Positions 1 through 9,008 are shown, counted from the stretch's first letter. The stretch is 36,240 nucleotides of DNA from an uncultured Clostridia bacterium (GCA_944376265.1 CALWCD010000018.1:1-36240), one strand, 5' to 3'. Translations and numbers: made by a program. Notes: generated by a model not told the origin, from the letters alone.

Positions 1-4
1 GTTT

Positions 5-1222
5 TTATACCACTTGGAAGAGATAAAATTTTAAATAGTCGGTCTCAGGCACATTCCATAAGATGGGATGGTCTGGGCCCTGGGCGCGGGCCTCCACCAG
101 GCGCAGCTCCACCTGGGCGTCCCTGGCGGCGCTTTGGAGCATCTTCCGGAACAGGGCGTCCGTCATAAAGTGGGAGCAGGAACAGGTGGCCAGGTACCCG
201 CCCCGGGGCAGGGCCTTCATGGCCCGGTAGTTGATCTCCTTGTACCCCCGCTGGGCACCCTTCACCGTCTTCCCCGACTTGGTGAAGGCCGGCGGGTCCA
301 GAATGATGTAGTCGTACTCACCCGGGGTCAGGGTGGGCAGCAGGTCGAACACGTTGGCGGTCTCGTACTCCACGGAAAGGCCGTTTAACGCGGCGTTTTC
401 CTTGGCGCAGGCAATGGCCGTCTCGGAGATGTCCACGGAATGGACCCGCTTGGCTCCGGCCTTAGCGCAGTTAAGCCCGAAGGAGCCGGGATGGGTAAAG
501 CAGTCCAGCACCGTCTTTCCCGGGGCGATTCGGGCGGCCGCCTGGCGGTTGAACTTCTGGTCCAGGAAAAAGCCGGTCTTTTGGCCGTTTTCAAAGTCCA
601 CATGGTAGCGGATGCCGTTTTCCGTAATCTGGGTCTGGGTGCTCTGAGGCAGCTCCTTTCCGGCAAGGGGATACCACCCCTTGTTCTGCTCCATGCCTTC
701 CAGCTCCCGGATCTTCACGTCGTTGCGCTCATACAGGCCCCGAACCTGCTCCCCGTCCTCTTCCAGGGCCTTTACCAGGGCCGGGAAGATCAGGTCCTTG
801 CGCAGCTCGGTGCCCAGGCACAGGGTCTGGGTCACCAGAATGTCCCCGAACTTGTCCACGGTGAGCCCGGGGAAGCCGTCCGCCTCTCCGAAGATCACCC
901 GGCAGTTTTCCGTGCCCTGGGGGCCCATCACGGTTTTCCGGTAGTCCCAGGCGTAGCGGACCCGCCGCTGGAAAAACGCCTCTTCAAAGGTGTCGTTGGC
1001 ATTCTGGGAGATCATCCGCACCCGGATTTTGGAGTGGGCGTTGAAATATCCGGTGCCCAGATACCGCCCCTTGGGGCTGAGCACGTCGCACAGTTCCCCG
1101 TTTTCCGGGGTGCCCTTTACTTCGGTGATCTCGTTGTCGAACACCCAGGGGTGGCCCCCCTGGGCTTTTTTCGTCCCCCGGGCGTCGATGACCACGGCGG
1201 GATAGGCTCGTTCTGTTTTCAT
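5..1222 (-). CDS. class I SAM-dependent rRNA methyltransferase (RlmI/COG1092 family)
   Basis: The 405-residue product has the RlmI layout. An N-terminal PUA-like RNA-binding part (about residues 5-80, with GGHPWVFDNEI) is followed by a Rossmann methyltransferase domain. Visible motifs are the SAM loop VLDCFTHPGSFGL, the catalytic-region motif ILDPPAFTKS, and a C-terminal Cys-rich strand (LATCSCSHFM), as in cytosine-C5 or related rRNA methylases. The protein is expected to methylate 23S rRNA in the cytoplasm. The family includes enzymes of different base specificity, such as m5C1962 RlmI and the m7G-forming half of RlmKL, so the target is not fixed by sequence alone. The ATG at 1222 follows an AAAGGGGA ribosome binding site. 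It is the last gene of the minus-strand series and probably has its own promoter. Family certain, target uncertain. Confidence 0.9.
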   Translation of the reverse strand: MKTERAYPAVVIDARGTKKAQGGHPWVFDNEITEVKGTPENGELCDVLSPKGRYLGTGYFNAHSKIRVRMISQNANDTFEEAFFQRRVRYAWDYRKTVMGPQGTENCRVIFGEADGFPGLTVDKFGDILVTQTLCLGTELRKDLIFPALVKALEEDGEQVRGLYERNDVKIRELEGMEQNKGWYPLAGKELPQSTQTQITENGIRYHVDFENGQKTGFFLDQKFNRQAAARIAPGKTVLDCFTHPGSFGLNCAKAGAKRVHSVDISETAIACAKENAALNGLSVEYETANVFDLLPTLTPGEYDYIILDPPAFTKSGKTVKGAQRGYKEINYRAMKALPRGGYLATCSCSHFMTDALFRKMLQSAARDAQVELRLVEARAQGPDHPILWNVPETDYLKFYLFQVV

Positions 1223-1273
1223 GGTTTCCCCTTTCTCGCCTAAAAGCCCTTATTTCCTGTTTCTCATTGCTTT

Positions 1274-1302
1274 ATCATAACACAAGAAGGGGCAAAACAC
1301 AA
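1274..1302 (-). promoter_or_regulatory. candidate promoter of the RlmI-like gene
   Basis: On the minus strand TTGTGT (1297-1302), a 17-bp spacer and TATGAT (1274-1279) precede the methyltransferase start by about 50 bases. The -10 box is good and the -35 is weak (three of six). The -35 lies entirely in the loop of the hairpin at 1285-1315. Confidence 0.5.
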
Positions 1303-1315
1303 CGCTGCCCCTTCT
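1285..1315 (-). terminator. hairpin terminator after the NSS transporter
   Basis: A perfect 10-bp stem (AGAAGGGGCA with TGCCCCTTCT) with an 11-base loop lies 15 bases after the transporter stop codon. The following tract (TGTGTT) is only weakly T-rich, so termination may be partial. Confidence 0.55.
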
Positions 1316-1330
1316 CCTCGGTTCTGTTTT

Positions 1331-2689
1331 TCAGATTTTCACAATGCCCAGGGCGTCCAGAATGGAGGACACCAAAATCAGCACAATGCACACCGGCGCC
1401 ACGTAGCGGATCATCACCACGAACAGCTTCTCCCGCTTGAAGGGGGAGGAGCGCTTCACCTCGTTGACCAGGGTCTTGGTCTTGACCACGTACCCCACAA
1501 ACAGGCAGGTGCAGAAGGCCACAATGGGCATCATCACGCTGTTGGTGAGGAAGTCGAACATGTCCAGCACCGAAAGCCCCGCCACAGACACCCAGCTCAG
1601 GGCCCCGTAGCCCAGGGAGGAGGGCACCGCCAGCAGGAAGCAGCCTGCCATCACCAGGGCGCAGGTCTTTTTCCGGCTCCAGTGGAACTTGTCCTGGAAG
1701 ATGGACACCACCGTCTCCATCAAGGACACGGAGGAGGTGAGGGCCGCGAAGAGCACCAGCAGGAAGAACACCCCGCCGAAGATCAGCCCCAGAATGCCCG
1801 CGTCGGCGAACACCTTGGGCAGGGTGACGAACATCAGCCCCTTGCCCTGGTTCAGGGCCGCCTCGTCCCCGCCGGAAAAGGCGAACACCGCGGGGATAAT
1901 CATCAGCCCCGCCACAAAGGCCATGCCCGTGTCGAACAGCTCAATCTGCTTCACGGACTTCTCCAGGTCGTCCTCCTTTTTCATGTAGGAGCCGTAAGTC
2001 ACCATAATGCCCATGGCCAAGGACATGGAGTAGAACATCTGCCCCATGGCCGCCAGCACCGTCATGGGGGAGAACCGGCTGATGTCCGGAGTCAGGTAGT
2101 AGGCCACCCCTTCCAGGGCGCCGGGCCTGGTGACGGAGTAGGCCGCCACCCCCAGGGACAGCACCGCCAGCACAGGCATCATCACCTTGCTGGCCTTCTC
2201 CACCCCCTTCTGCACCCCGAAGAACACAATCAGCGCCGTGATCCCCACATACACCGCCAGCCACAGAAGGGGCTCCCCCGCCTGGGCAATGTAGCCGGTG
2301 AAGTAGGTGTCCTCCGCCGCGGCCATTCCCTGGCCGGTGAGGTACACAGTCAGGTACTTCAACACCCACCCGCCGATGACGCAGTAGTAGGGGAAAATCA
2401 CCATGGGCACCAGGGAGGTCAGATACCCCAAAAAGGAAAACCGCTTGTCCAGCTTTCGAAAGGCCCCCACGGCGCTGAGCTTCGTCTTGCGGCCAATGGC
2501 CACCTCCGCCACCATCAGGGCAAAGCCCAGGGTGACCACCAGCACCAGATACACCAACAGGAAAATGCCGCCCCCGTACTTGGCCGCCAGGTAGGGGAAC
2601 CGCCAAATGTTCCCCAGGCCCACCGCAGACCCTGCCGCGGCCAGCACGAAGCCGATCTTTCCCGAAAACATCCCACGCTTGCGTTCCAT
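1331..2689 (-). CDS. sodium-dependent transporter, NSS/SNF family
   Basis: This 452-residue membrane protein carries the neurotransmitter:sodium symporter signature at residues 17-33 (AGSAVGLGNIWRFPYL), the unwound TM1 region that binds Na+ and substrate. About 11 to 12 hydrophobic helices follow. The length matches bacterial NSS proteins related to LeuT and TnaT. It should import an amino acid or similar amine by Na+ symport, but the substrate cannot be read from sequence. The ATG at 2689 follows an AGGTG ribosome binding site. It is flanked by a hairpin terminator on each side, which suggests a single-gene transcript. The start could be read-through from the MATE gene, since the only upstream promoter candidate (TTGTGC/CAAAAT with 17 bp spacing) is weak. 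Confidence 0.93.
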   Translation of the reverse strand: MERKRGMFSGKIGFVLAAAGSAVGLGNIWRFPYLAAKYGGGIFLLVYLVLVVTLGFALMVAEVAIGRKTKLSAVGAFRKLDKRFSFLGYLTSLVPMVIFPYYCVIGGWVLKYLTVYLTGQGMAAAEDTYFTGYIAQAGEPLLWLAVYVGITALIVFFGVQKGVEKASKVMMPVLAVLSLGVAAYSVTRPGALEGVAYYLTPDISRFSPMTVLAAMGQMFYSMSLAMGIMVTYGSYMKKEDDLEKSVKQIELFDTGMAFVAGLMIIPAVFAFSGGDEAALNQGKGLMFVTLPKVFADAGILGLIFGGVFFLLVLFAALTSSVSLMETVVSIFQDKFHWSRKKTCALVMAGCFLLAVPSSLGYGALSWVSVAGLSVLDMFDFLTNSVMMPIVAFCTCLFVGYVVKTKTLVNEVKRSSPFKREKLFVVMIRYVAPVCIVLILVSSILDALGIVKI

Positions 2690-2757
2690 GTCAATTCACC
2701 TCAGTAATTCCCTAAAATGCCTTTGCTCCCTATTTTGCCACATTTTTCCCCAAAGCA

Positions 2758-2800
2758 CAAGGAGGAAGATGGCCAAACCTTGGCCCTCTCCCTCCTCTTG
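2758..2800 (-). terminator. long hairpin terminator after the MATE gene
   Basis: Just downstream of the MATE stop, the minus strand forms a long hairpin. GGCCA pairs with TGGCC around an AGGTT loop, extended by a nine-pair helix (GGAGGGAGA with TCTTCCTCC) and a CAA/TTG base, with a small bulge. The tail TTGTGCTTT is moderately T-rich. Confidence 0.6.
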
Positions 2801-2802
2801 TT

Positions 2803-4167
2803 TCAGCCATGTTGTTCCCGGGCGCCGTCTTTCAGCAGGCCGCCCCGGATGTTCCGGTAGTACAGCAGGCCCACGGCGTCGGCCAGCATCCAGCCGATGG
2901 GCACGCTCCACCAGATGCCCGCCACGCCGATGGCAGGCACCGCCGACAGGGCGTAAGCCAGCGCCACCCGGGTGCCCAGGGAGACCACCGTGAGCACCAG
3001 GGACATTCCCGGCCGCTCCACCGCCCGGTACAGGCCGTACAGCAGAAACAGCCCGCCAATGCCCCAGTAGAAGGCCCCCTCGATCCGCAGGTACTGGACC
3101 CCCACCTGGAGGATCTCCGTTTCCCAGGGCTTGACGAACAGCAGCAGCAGGGGCTTGGCGAAAAGGATCACCAGCGCCGACACCAGCAGGGAAAAGCTGA
3201 CGGCGCAGACCACCGCGCTCTTCAGCCCCCGGCGGATGCGGTCCGTGCGCCTGGCCCCGTAGTTCTGGGCGATGAAGGTGGAGAAGGCGTTGCCGAAATC
3301 CTGCACCGGCATGTAGGCAAAAGAGTCGATCTTCACCCCGGCGGCAAAGGCGGCCATCACCACGGTGCCAAAGGAGTTCACCAGCCCCTGGACCATGAGG
3401 ATGCCGAAGTTCATCACCGACTGCTGCACGCAGGTGAGCAGGGAAAACCGGACGATCTCCCCCACGTTTTTCCTGCCCCACACCAGGTCCCGCCTGCCGG
3501 GGCGCAGCTGGGGCAGCTTGTTCCAGGCGTAGAAACACAGTCCCGCCCCGGAGACCCACTGGGAAACGGCGGTGGCCAGGGCGGCTCCTCCCACCCCCCA
3601 GGGGACCACCACCACCAGCACCACGTCCAGCACAATGTTCAGCACCGCGGAGATCCCCAGAAACAGCAGGGGCGCGGCGGAGTTTCCCACCGCCCGCAGC
3701 AGGGAGGCGAAGAAGTTGTAGAAAAAGGTGCCCCCTATGCCGAAAAAGACCACCCACAGGTACTGGCGCATCAGGCCATACACGTCGGCGGGAACGGACA
3801 GCAGCCCCATCATGGGGTCGATGAGGAGGAACACCAGCAGGTTCAGCACCACCGTGAACCCGGCGATCATCACAAAGGACAGGGCCATGCTGGTTTTCAG
3901 CCGGTTCAGGTCACGCTCCCCGTACCGGATGGAGAACACCGCCCCGCTGCCCATGCAAAGCCCCAGCAGAATGGAGGTGAGAAAGGTCATCAGGGTGTAG
4001 GAGGACCCCACCGCGGCCAGGGCTCCCGACCCCAGAAACTGTCCCACGATAAAGGTGTCTGCCACGTTGTAGAACTGCTGCAGCAGGTTGCCCAGAATCA
4101 TAGGCAGGGCAAACCGCAGCATGGTGCCGGTGATGGGCCCGGTGGTCAAATCGGTCTTTTGGGGCAT
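2803..4167 (-). CDS. MATE family efflux transporter
   Basis: The product is 454 residues starting MPQKTDLTTGP. It has the typical MATE N-terminus (PMILGNLLQQFYNVADTFIVG) and about twelve hydrophobic helices in two related halves; the second half begins near LLTCVQQSVMNFGILMVQGL. Such proteins export cationic drugs or metabolites by Na+ or H+ antiport. The open frame runs upstream into the RNA methyltransferase gene. I place the start at 4167 because the MATE homology begins there and AGAGGGTGG lies correctly spaced before it. The 17-bp gap to the upstream methyltransferase suggests co-transcription. Substrate unknown. Confidence 0.93.
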   Translation of the reverse strand: MPQKTDLTTGPITGTMLRFALPMILGNLLQQFYNVADTFIVGQFLGSGALAAVGSSYTLMTFLTSILLGLCMGSGAVFSIRYGERDLNRLKTSMALSFVMIAGFTVVLNLLVFLLIDPMMGLLSVPADVYGLMRQYLWVVFFGIGGTFFYNFFASLLRAVGNSAAPLLFLGISAVLNIVLDVVLVVVVPWGVGGAALATAVSQWVSGAGLCFYAWNKLPQLRPGRRDLVWGRKNVGEIVRFSLLTCVQQSVMNFGILMVQGLVNSFGTVVMAAFAAGVKIDSFAYMPVQDFGNAFSTFIAQNYGARRTDRIRRGLKSAVVCAVSFSLLVSALVILFAKPLLLLFVKPWETEILQVGVQYLRIEGAFYWGIGGLFLLYGLYRAVERPGMSLVLTVVSLGTRVALAYALSAVPAIGVAGIWWSVPIGWMLADAVGLLYYRNIRGGLLKDGAREQHG

Positions 4168-4184
4168 GGAGTCCACCCTCTTTC

Positions 4185-5459
4185 TCAGTTGGTTTTTCCC
4201 CTGGAGGGAATCTTTCTGGTCAGCCGCACCACGCACTCGATGTGCTGGGTGTGGGGGAACATGTCCACGGGCTGGATCTTTTCGATCTGGTAATGGTTGG
4301 CCTGTAAAATCCCCAGGTCCCGGGACAGGGTCTCCGGGTCGCAGGAGATGTACACCACCCGTTTGGGCCCGCAGGCGCACAGGGCGGTGAGGAACTCCCG
4401 GCTGGCCCCGGCACGGGGCGGGTCCATGAACACCACGTCCCAGTGCTCTCCCTGAAGGGCGGCTTCCTCCAGAAACTCCCCCGCGTCCCCGCAGGTGAAC
4501 CAGGCGTTTTTCATGCCGTTCTCCTTGGCGTTCTGGATGGCGTCCTTCACCGCGTCGGGGTTTACTTCCACCCCCAGCACCTGGCCGGCGCCCCGTTTGG
4601 CCGCCACCAGGCCGATGGTCCCAATGCCGCAGTAGGCGTCCAAAACCTTCTCCTTCCCGGAAAGCCCGGCGAAGTCCATGGCGGTGTTGTAGAGGACCTC
4701 CGTCTGGACGGGGTTGATCTGGTAGAAGGACTTGGCGGAGATGCGGAACCTGCACCCGCACAGCACGTCGGTGATGGTCCCGGGGCCGTAGAGCACCTTC
4801 TCCCGGTCCCCCAGCACCAGGGAGGTGCGCCGGTCGTTCACGTTCTGCAAAATGGTGGTGATCTCCGGGTGCAGGTCCAGCAGGGCCTTCACAAAGTGCT
4901 TTTTGGCGGTGAACACCGGCGTGCCCGTCACCAGCACCACCATCACCTCTCCCGTGGAGAAGCCCCGCTTCACCAGCACGTGGCGGAGAAACCCCCGGCC
5001 GGTGGTGTCGTCGTAGGCGGTGAGCTTGAAGTCCTTCAGCAGCTTCCGCACGGACACGATAATCCGGTCGGCGGTCTCGTCCTCGGTCTGGCAGGAGTCG
5101 ATGGGCACAATCCGGTGGGTGCTGGACTGGTACACCCCGCTGACGATTTTCCCCCGGCGCTTGTCAAAGCCGAAGGCCGCCTGGACCTTGTTCCGGTAGT
5201 GGTAGGGGCAGTCCATCCCCAAAATGGGGGAGACCTTCCCGAATTTTCCCAAAAGCTTCCGGCACCGGTCCTGCTTCCAGGCCAGCTGCCGGGGGTAGCT
5301 CAGGTTTTGCAGCTGGCAGCCCCCGCACTTCCGGTAGACGGGGCAGGGGATATGGCTCCCTTCTTCCGGGGCCTTTTTTGCGGGCATGGAGGGCTGCGGG
5401 GCTCTCTCACGATGAGGCTCCCTGGGCCGGTCTTTCCGGGGACTGTGTTTTCGTTCCAT
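4185..5459 (-). CDS. rlmD: 23S rRNA (uracil-C5)-methyltransferase, RlmD/RumA family
   Basis: This is a 424-residue TrmA/RumA-type enzyme that uses SAM and a catalytic cysteine to make m5U in RNA. Cys39, Cys45 and Cys48 (CPVYRKCGGC) with a later Cys near 123 form the expected 4Fe-4S site. The SAM-binding motif DAYCGIGTIGL and the catalytic motif YISCDPETLSRDL are intact. No clear N-terminal TRAM domain is present; instead there is a basic tail of about 30 residues (MERKHSPRKDRPREPHRER) that could bind RNA. The upstream Met at 5510 is rejected because the ATG at 5459 has a GGAAAGGAG site at good spacing. Whether it modifies U1939, U747 or both is not decidable, since Gram-positive members may do either or both. 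Confidence 0.9.
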   Translation of the reverse strand: MERKHSPRKDRPREPHRERAPQPSMPAKKAPEEGSHIPCPVYRKCGGCQLQNLSYPRQLAWKQDRCRKLLGKFGKVSPILGMDCPYHYRNKVQAAFGFDKRRGKIVSGVYQSSTHRIVPIDSCQTEDETADRIIVSVRKLLKDFKLTAYDDTTGRGFLRHVLVKRGFSTGEVMVVLVTGTPVFTAKKHFVKALLDLHPEITTILQNVNDRRTSLVLGDREKVLYGPGTITDVLCGCRFRISAKSFYQINPVQTEVLYNTAMDFAGLSGKEKVLDAYCGIGTIGLVAAKRGAGQVLGVEVNPDAVKDAIQNAKENGMKNAWFTCGDAGEFLEEAALQGEHWDVVFMDPPRAGASREFLTALCACGPKRVVYISCDPETLSRDLGILQANHYQIEKIQPVDMFPHTQHIECVVRLTRKIPSRGKTN

Positions 5460-5485
5460 GGGGACTCCTTTCCAGTAAAGGCAGG

Positions 5486-5521
5486 AAAAGGCTCGCCGGG
5501 GAATCCCCAAGCGGGCCTTTT
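5486..5521 (-). terminator. hairpin terminator at the end of the fab-acc operon
   Basis: On the minus strand AAAAGGC pairs with GCCTTTT around an inner CGC/GCG and GGGG/CCCC hairpin with an ATT loop. The last T residues of the stem, followed by CC, resemble a bidirectional intrinsic terminator. It lies 20 bases after the accA stop codon. Confidence 0.6.
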
Positions 5522-5540
5522 TGGTATTCAGGCGATTGTC

Positions 5541-6305
5541 TCAGAATTTCCGGAACCGCTGGTAGCGCTGCTCCAGAAGCTCCTCCACCGGCAGGGCGGA
5601 GAGCTGTTCCAAGGTGGCTTCCAGCTCCTCCTGGATGTGGGCGTAGGTCTGGGAGAACTCCTTCTCCTCGGGGATGACCTGCTCCACCACTCCCAGCTCC
5701 ATCATGTCCTGGGCAGTGAGCCGCAGGCACTCGGCGGCGTCCTTCACCTTTTTGGAGTCCTTCCACAGGATGGAGGCGCAGCCCTCGGGGGAGATGACGG
5801 AATACACCGCGTTCTCCAGAATCCACACACGGTCGGCCACGGCCAGAGCCAACGCTCCGCCGCTGCCGCCCTCGCCAATGAGCACCGACACAATGGGAGT
5901 TTTCAGGCCAGCCATGGCCACCAGGTTCTCGGCAATAGCCTGGCCCTGGCCCCGTTCCTCGGCGCCCATGCCGCAGAAGGCTCCGGCGGTGTCCACGAAG
6001 CAGATCACCGGCCGGTGGAATTTCTCCGCCTGCTCCATGAGCCGCAGAGCTTTCCGGTAGCCCTCCGGGTTGGAAGAGCCGAAGTTCCGCTTCACCCGCT
6101 CCCGCATGTCCTTGCCCTTGTCCATGGCAATGACGGTGACAGGCCTGCCGTTTAACGTGGCAATGCCCCCCACAATGGCGGGGTCGTCGGCGAAGCGCCG
6201 GTCTCCGTGGAGCTCCACAAAGTCCTCAAAGATGTTCTCAATATAGGAAAGGCCGGTGGGGCGGTCTTTTGCCCGGGCCAGCAGCACTTTTTCGTAGGCG
6301 CTCAT
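5541..6305 (-). CDS. accA: acetyl-CoA carboxylase carboxyltransferase subunit alpha
   Basis: The 254-residue product matches AccA, the half of the carboxyltransferase that moves the carboxyl group from carboxybiotin to acetyl-CoA and gives malonyl-CoA. Family motifs include [35 protein letters not shown], the oxyanion loop [17 protein letters not shown] and [16 protein letters not shown]. It lacks the N-terminal coiled extension of the E. coli subunit (about 319 residues), as is common in Firmicutes. The start overlaps the accD stop by four bases (ATGA), implying translational coupling and balanced subunit amounts. It is the last gene of the operon. Confidence 0.97.
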   Translation of the reverse strand: MSAYEKVLLARAKDRPTGLSYIENIFEDFVELHGDRRFADDPAIVGGIATLNGRPVTVIAMDKGKDMRERVKRNFGSSNPEGYRKALRLMEQAEKFHRPVICFVDTAGAFCGMGAEERGQGQAIAENLVAMAGLKTPIVSVLIGEGGSGGALALAVADRVWILENAVYSVISPEGCASILWKDSKKVKDAAECLRLTAQDMMELGVVEQVIPEEKEFSQTYAHIQEELEATLEQLSALPVEELLEQRYQRFRKF

Positions 6306-7159
6306 GCCTTCCCCCCCTTTCTGTGAAGCCGCAGCAGCTTCCCAATGGTCTCTCTCTGCTCCGTGCGGGGAGTGATCAGGTCCACAAAGCCGTGCTCCAG
6401 CAGGAATTCCGCCTTCTGGAAGCCCTGGGGCAGCTTTTTCCGGATGGTCTGCTCAATGACTCTGGCCCCGGCAAACCCGATGGTGGCTCCCGGCTCCGCC
6501 ATGATGATGTCCCCGTCCATGGCGAAGCTGGCGGTGACGCCGCCGGTGGTGGGGTCGGTGAGCACGGTGAGATAGAAGTTGCCGGCGTCGCTGTGCTTGC
6601 GCACCGCGGCGCTGGTCTTGGCCATCTGCATCAGGGACAGAATGCCCTCCTGCATCCGGGCGCCGCCGGACACGGTGAAGCCCACCACAGGCAGGCCCTG
6701 TTCCGTGGCGTACTCAAACAGGCGGGTGATCTTCTCCCCCACCACGGTGCCCATGCTGCCCATCATGAAGTTGGGGTCCATGACGAACAGGGCGCACGCT
6801 TCCCCGCCCACCTGGGCGGTGCCGCACACCACGCCCTCCTTTTCCCGGGAGGCCAGCTTGGCGTTGCGCAGCTTCTGGTCGTAGCCGGGGAAAGAGAGCA
6901 CGTCCCGGCTCTTCATGTCCCCGTACAGCTCCGAAAAGCTCTCCTCGTCCACCAGGTAGACGATCCGGTCCCGGGGACCGATGCGGAAGTGGTACCCGCA
7001 GGCGGTGCACACCTGCAGGTTGTCCTGCAGTTCACTCAGGGGCAGCTGGGCGCCGCAGTGAGGACAGGCGGTGCGAATGCCCGCGTCCTCCTCCGGTACC
7101 GGCTTGCCGCCCTTTTCCAGCTCGTTTTGAGGCGAGCGGAACAGGCCCATCAAATTCAT
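6302..7159 (-). CDS. accD: acetyl-CoA carboxylase carboxyltransferase subunit beta
   Basis: This 285-residue AccD has the N-terminal zinc ribbon (Cys32, Cys35, Cys51, Cys54; CPHCGAQ and CTACGYHF) that binds nucleic acid and shapes the active site. The crotonase-like carboxyltransferase fold follows, with [33 protein letters not shown] and [17 protein letters not shown]. It pairs with AccA to form the alpha2beta2 carboxyltransferase. It overlaps accA by four bases and lies 28 bases after accC. The length is normal for the family. Confidence 0.97.
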   Translation of the reverse strand: MNLMGLFRSPQNELEKGGKPVPEEDAGIRTACPHCGAQLPLSELQDNLQVCTACGYHFRIGPRDRIVYLVDEESFSELYGDMKSRDVLSFPGYDQKLRNAKLASREKEGVVCGTAQVGGEACALFVMDPNFMMGSMGTVVGEKITRLFEYATEQGLPVVGFTVSGGARMQEGILSLMQMAKTSAAVRKHSDAGNFYLTVLTDPTTGGVTASFAMDGDIIMAEPGATIGFAGARVIEQTIRKKLPQGFQKAEFLLEHGFVDLITPRTEQRETIGKLLRLHRKGGKA

Positions 7160-7187
7160 ACCTTGCCATCACCCTTCTTTGGGCGGG

Positions 7188-8510
7188 TCAGTTTCCCGCC
7201 TTGTGAAAATGCTTCATAAAATCCGTGTAGTAGTCGCCCTTCTTAAAGCGCTCGTCCCGGATGATCTCAATCTGGTCCTCGATGTTGTTGTGGGTGCCTC
7301 CCACCACCAGCTCGCACAGGGCGGACTGCATCTTGCGGATGGCCTCCTCCCGGGTGGAGGAGTAGACGATCATCTTCCCCAGCATGGAGTCGTAGTAGGG
7401 GGGGATGTCGTAGCCCTGGTACAGGAAGGTGTCGAACCGCACCCAGGGACCGCCGGGAATGTGGAAGAAGTCCACCTTGCCGGGCCCCAGGGCGTTGATG
7501 CGGCACTCGATGGCCGCGCCCTGCACGTGGATGTCCTCCTGGGTAAAGTCCAGAGGCACCCCGGCGGCAATGCGGATCTGCCACTTGACAATGTCCACCC
7601 CGGTGACCAGCTCGGATACGGGATGTTCCACCTGCAGGCGGGTGTTCATCTCCATAAAGTAGAAGTTCTTGTCCTTGTCCATGAGGAACTCCACCGTGCC
7701 GGCGTTCACATAGCCGGAGGCCTTGGCGGCCCGGGCGGCAGTCTCCATCAGGGCTTTGCGCAGCTGGGGGGTCACCGCGGGGGAAGGGGACTCCTCGATC
7801 AGCTTCTGGTTGTTCCGCTGAATGGAGCACTCACGCTCTCCCAGGCAGACGATGTTCCCCTCCTCGTCCGCCAGCAGCTGGACCTCGATGTGCTTTACCG
7901 GGTCCAGGTATTTTTCCATGTACATCCGGCCGTCGCCGAAGGCCTTCTCCGCCTCGCTGGAGGCGGTCTGGAAGGCCCGCTCCATGTCCTCGGGGCGCTC
8001 CACCAGGCGGATGCCCTTGCCGCCGCCGCCGGCGCTTGCCTTGATGAGCACAGGGTAGCCGATTTTCTCCGCGGCCTGCACCGCCTCCTGGGCGTCCTTC
8101 AAAATGTCGGTGCCGGGGGTGGTGGGGACGTTGTTTTCCTTCATCAGCCGCCGGGCGGCGTCCTTGTCGCCCATTTTGGAGATGATCTCCGCGGAGGGGC
8201 CGATGAACACCACCCCGTGTTTTTTGCACAGGTCGGCGAACTGGGCGTTCTCCGCCAAAAAGCCGTACCCGGGATGGATGGCCTGGGCGTGGGTGGCCAG
8301 CGCCGCGCTGACGATCCGCTGGGCGTTCAGGTAGCTGTCGTCGGCACGGGCGCCGCCGATGCAGATGGACTCATCCGCCAACGCCACGTGGAGGGACTCC
8401 CGGTCGGCCTCGGAATACACCGCCACCGTGGCGATGCCCATCTCCTTGCAGGCCCGGATAATCCGGATGGCGATCTCGCCCCGGTTGGCGATCAGAATTT
8501 TAGTGAACAC
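7188..8510 (-). CDS. accC: acetyl-CoA carboxylase biotin carboxylase subunit
   Basis: The 440-residue product is a complete biotin carboxylase, which carboxylates the biotin on AccB with ATP and bicarbonate. It shows the N-terminal ILIANRGEIAIRIIRA, the glycine-rich ATP loop ASAGGGGKGIRLV and the catalytic region EMNTRLQVEHPVSE, then the C-terminal FHIPGGPWVRFDT segment. The initiator appears to be GTG at 8510 (GTG TTC ACT), with AAAGGA about 10 bases upstream. An ATG six bases further upstream is out of frame and stops at once. The 78-base gap to fabZ holds a 13-bp direct repeat. Confidence 0.96.
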   Translation of the reverse strand: MFTKILIANRGEIAIRIIRACKEMGIATVAVYSEADRESLHVALADESICIGGARADDSYLNAQRIVSAALATHAQAIHPGYGFLAENAQFADLCKKHGVVFIGPSAEIISKMGDKDAARRLMKENNVPTTPGTDILKDAQEAVQAAEKIGYPVLIKASAGGGGKGIRLVERPEDMERAFQTASSEAEKAFGDGRMYMEKYLDPVKHIEVQLLADEEGNIVCLGERECSIQRNNQKLIEESPSPAVTPQLRKALMETAARAAKASGYVNAGTVEFLMDKDKNFYFMEMNTRLQVEHPVSELVTGVDIVKWQIRIAAGVPLDFTQEDIHVQGAAIECRINALGPGKVDFFHIPGGPWVRFDTFLYQGYDIPPYYDSMLGKMIVYSSTREEAIRKMQSALCELVVGGTHNNIEDQIEIIRDERFKKGDYYTDFMKHFHKAGN

Positions 8511-8522
8511 GTTTCTTCATCC

Positions 8523-8572
8523 TTTCCGTAAAAGGCAGCCTTTCGCCGTCCTGTTCGGATTTCCGTAAAAGG
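8523..8572. repeat. 13-bp direct repeat ahead of accC
   Basis: TTTCCGTAAAAGG occurs at 8523-8535 and again at 8560-8572, a 37-bp offset. The first copy also forms a small CCTTT/AAAGG hairpin and overlaps the accC ribosome binding site region. Its role is unknown; it could be a remnant of duplication or a protein site. Confidence 0.55.
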
Positions 8573-8588
8573 TGGGCTTACCGCCGCC

Positions 8589-9008
8589 TTATTCGGCCTT
8601 CACCAGGGCGAAGGAGAACTCGGCGCTGATGCACAGCTTGCCGTTCACCTTGCCGGTGCCCTTGGCGAAGTAGAAATTGCCCCGCTGCCGGGTGATCTCG
8701 CACTGGGTCTCCAGGGTGTCCCCAGGCTTTACCTGGCCCCGGAACTTCACCTTGTCCAGGCTGGTGAACATGGGAGTGGAGCCCTCCGCGGCGCCCTGGG
8801 CCAGCAGCACGCAGGCGGACTGTGCCAGCATTTCGCACTGGATAACGCCGGGCACCACAGGATTTCCGGGGAAATGCCCCTGGAGGAAATACTCGTCGCC
8901 CTTGATATGGCACTTGCCGTGGGCCACGCCGTCGATCAGCTCCACCTCGTCCACCAGCAGCATGGGCTCCCGGTGGGGGAGGATCTTTTTGATTTCTTCT
9001 TTATTCAT
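8589..9008 (-). CDS. fabZ: 3-hydroxyacyl-ACP dehydratase FabZ
   Basis: This 139-residue single hot-dog fold protein removes water from 3-hydroxyacyl-ACP to give trans-2-enoyl-ACP. The FabZ motif FLQGHFPGNPVVPGVIQCEM contains catalytic His45 and Glu59, and the N-terminus IKKILPHREPMLLVDEV is typical. The ATG at 9008 follows AGGTGG; the frame continues upstream into the repeat element but that extension has no family similarity. Unlike its neighbours it does not abut the upstream gene: the 632-bp element described separately lies between accB and fabZ. Confidence 0.96.
   Translation of the reverse strand: MNKEEIKKILPHREPMLLVDEVELIDGVAHGKCHIKGDEYFLQGHFPGNPVVPGVIQCEMLAQSACVLLAQGAAEGSTPMFTSLDKVKFRGQVKPGDTLETQCEITRQRGNFYFAKGTGKVNGKLCISAEFSFALVKAE

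Noticed and set aside
2809-6155. Long plus-strand open frames opposite the MATE, RlmD and accA genes (494 and 570 codons)
   Set aside because: They are rich in His, Gln, Gly and Val, have no recognisable domain, and run antisense to well-supported genes; GC-rich coding DNA makes such shadows common.
7179-8531. 450-codon plus-strand frame opposite accC
   Set aside because: It mirrors accC exactly in extent, has antisense composition and no ribosome binding site.
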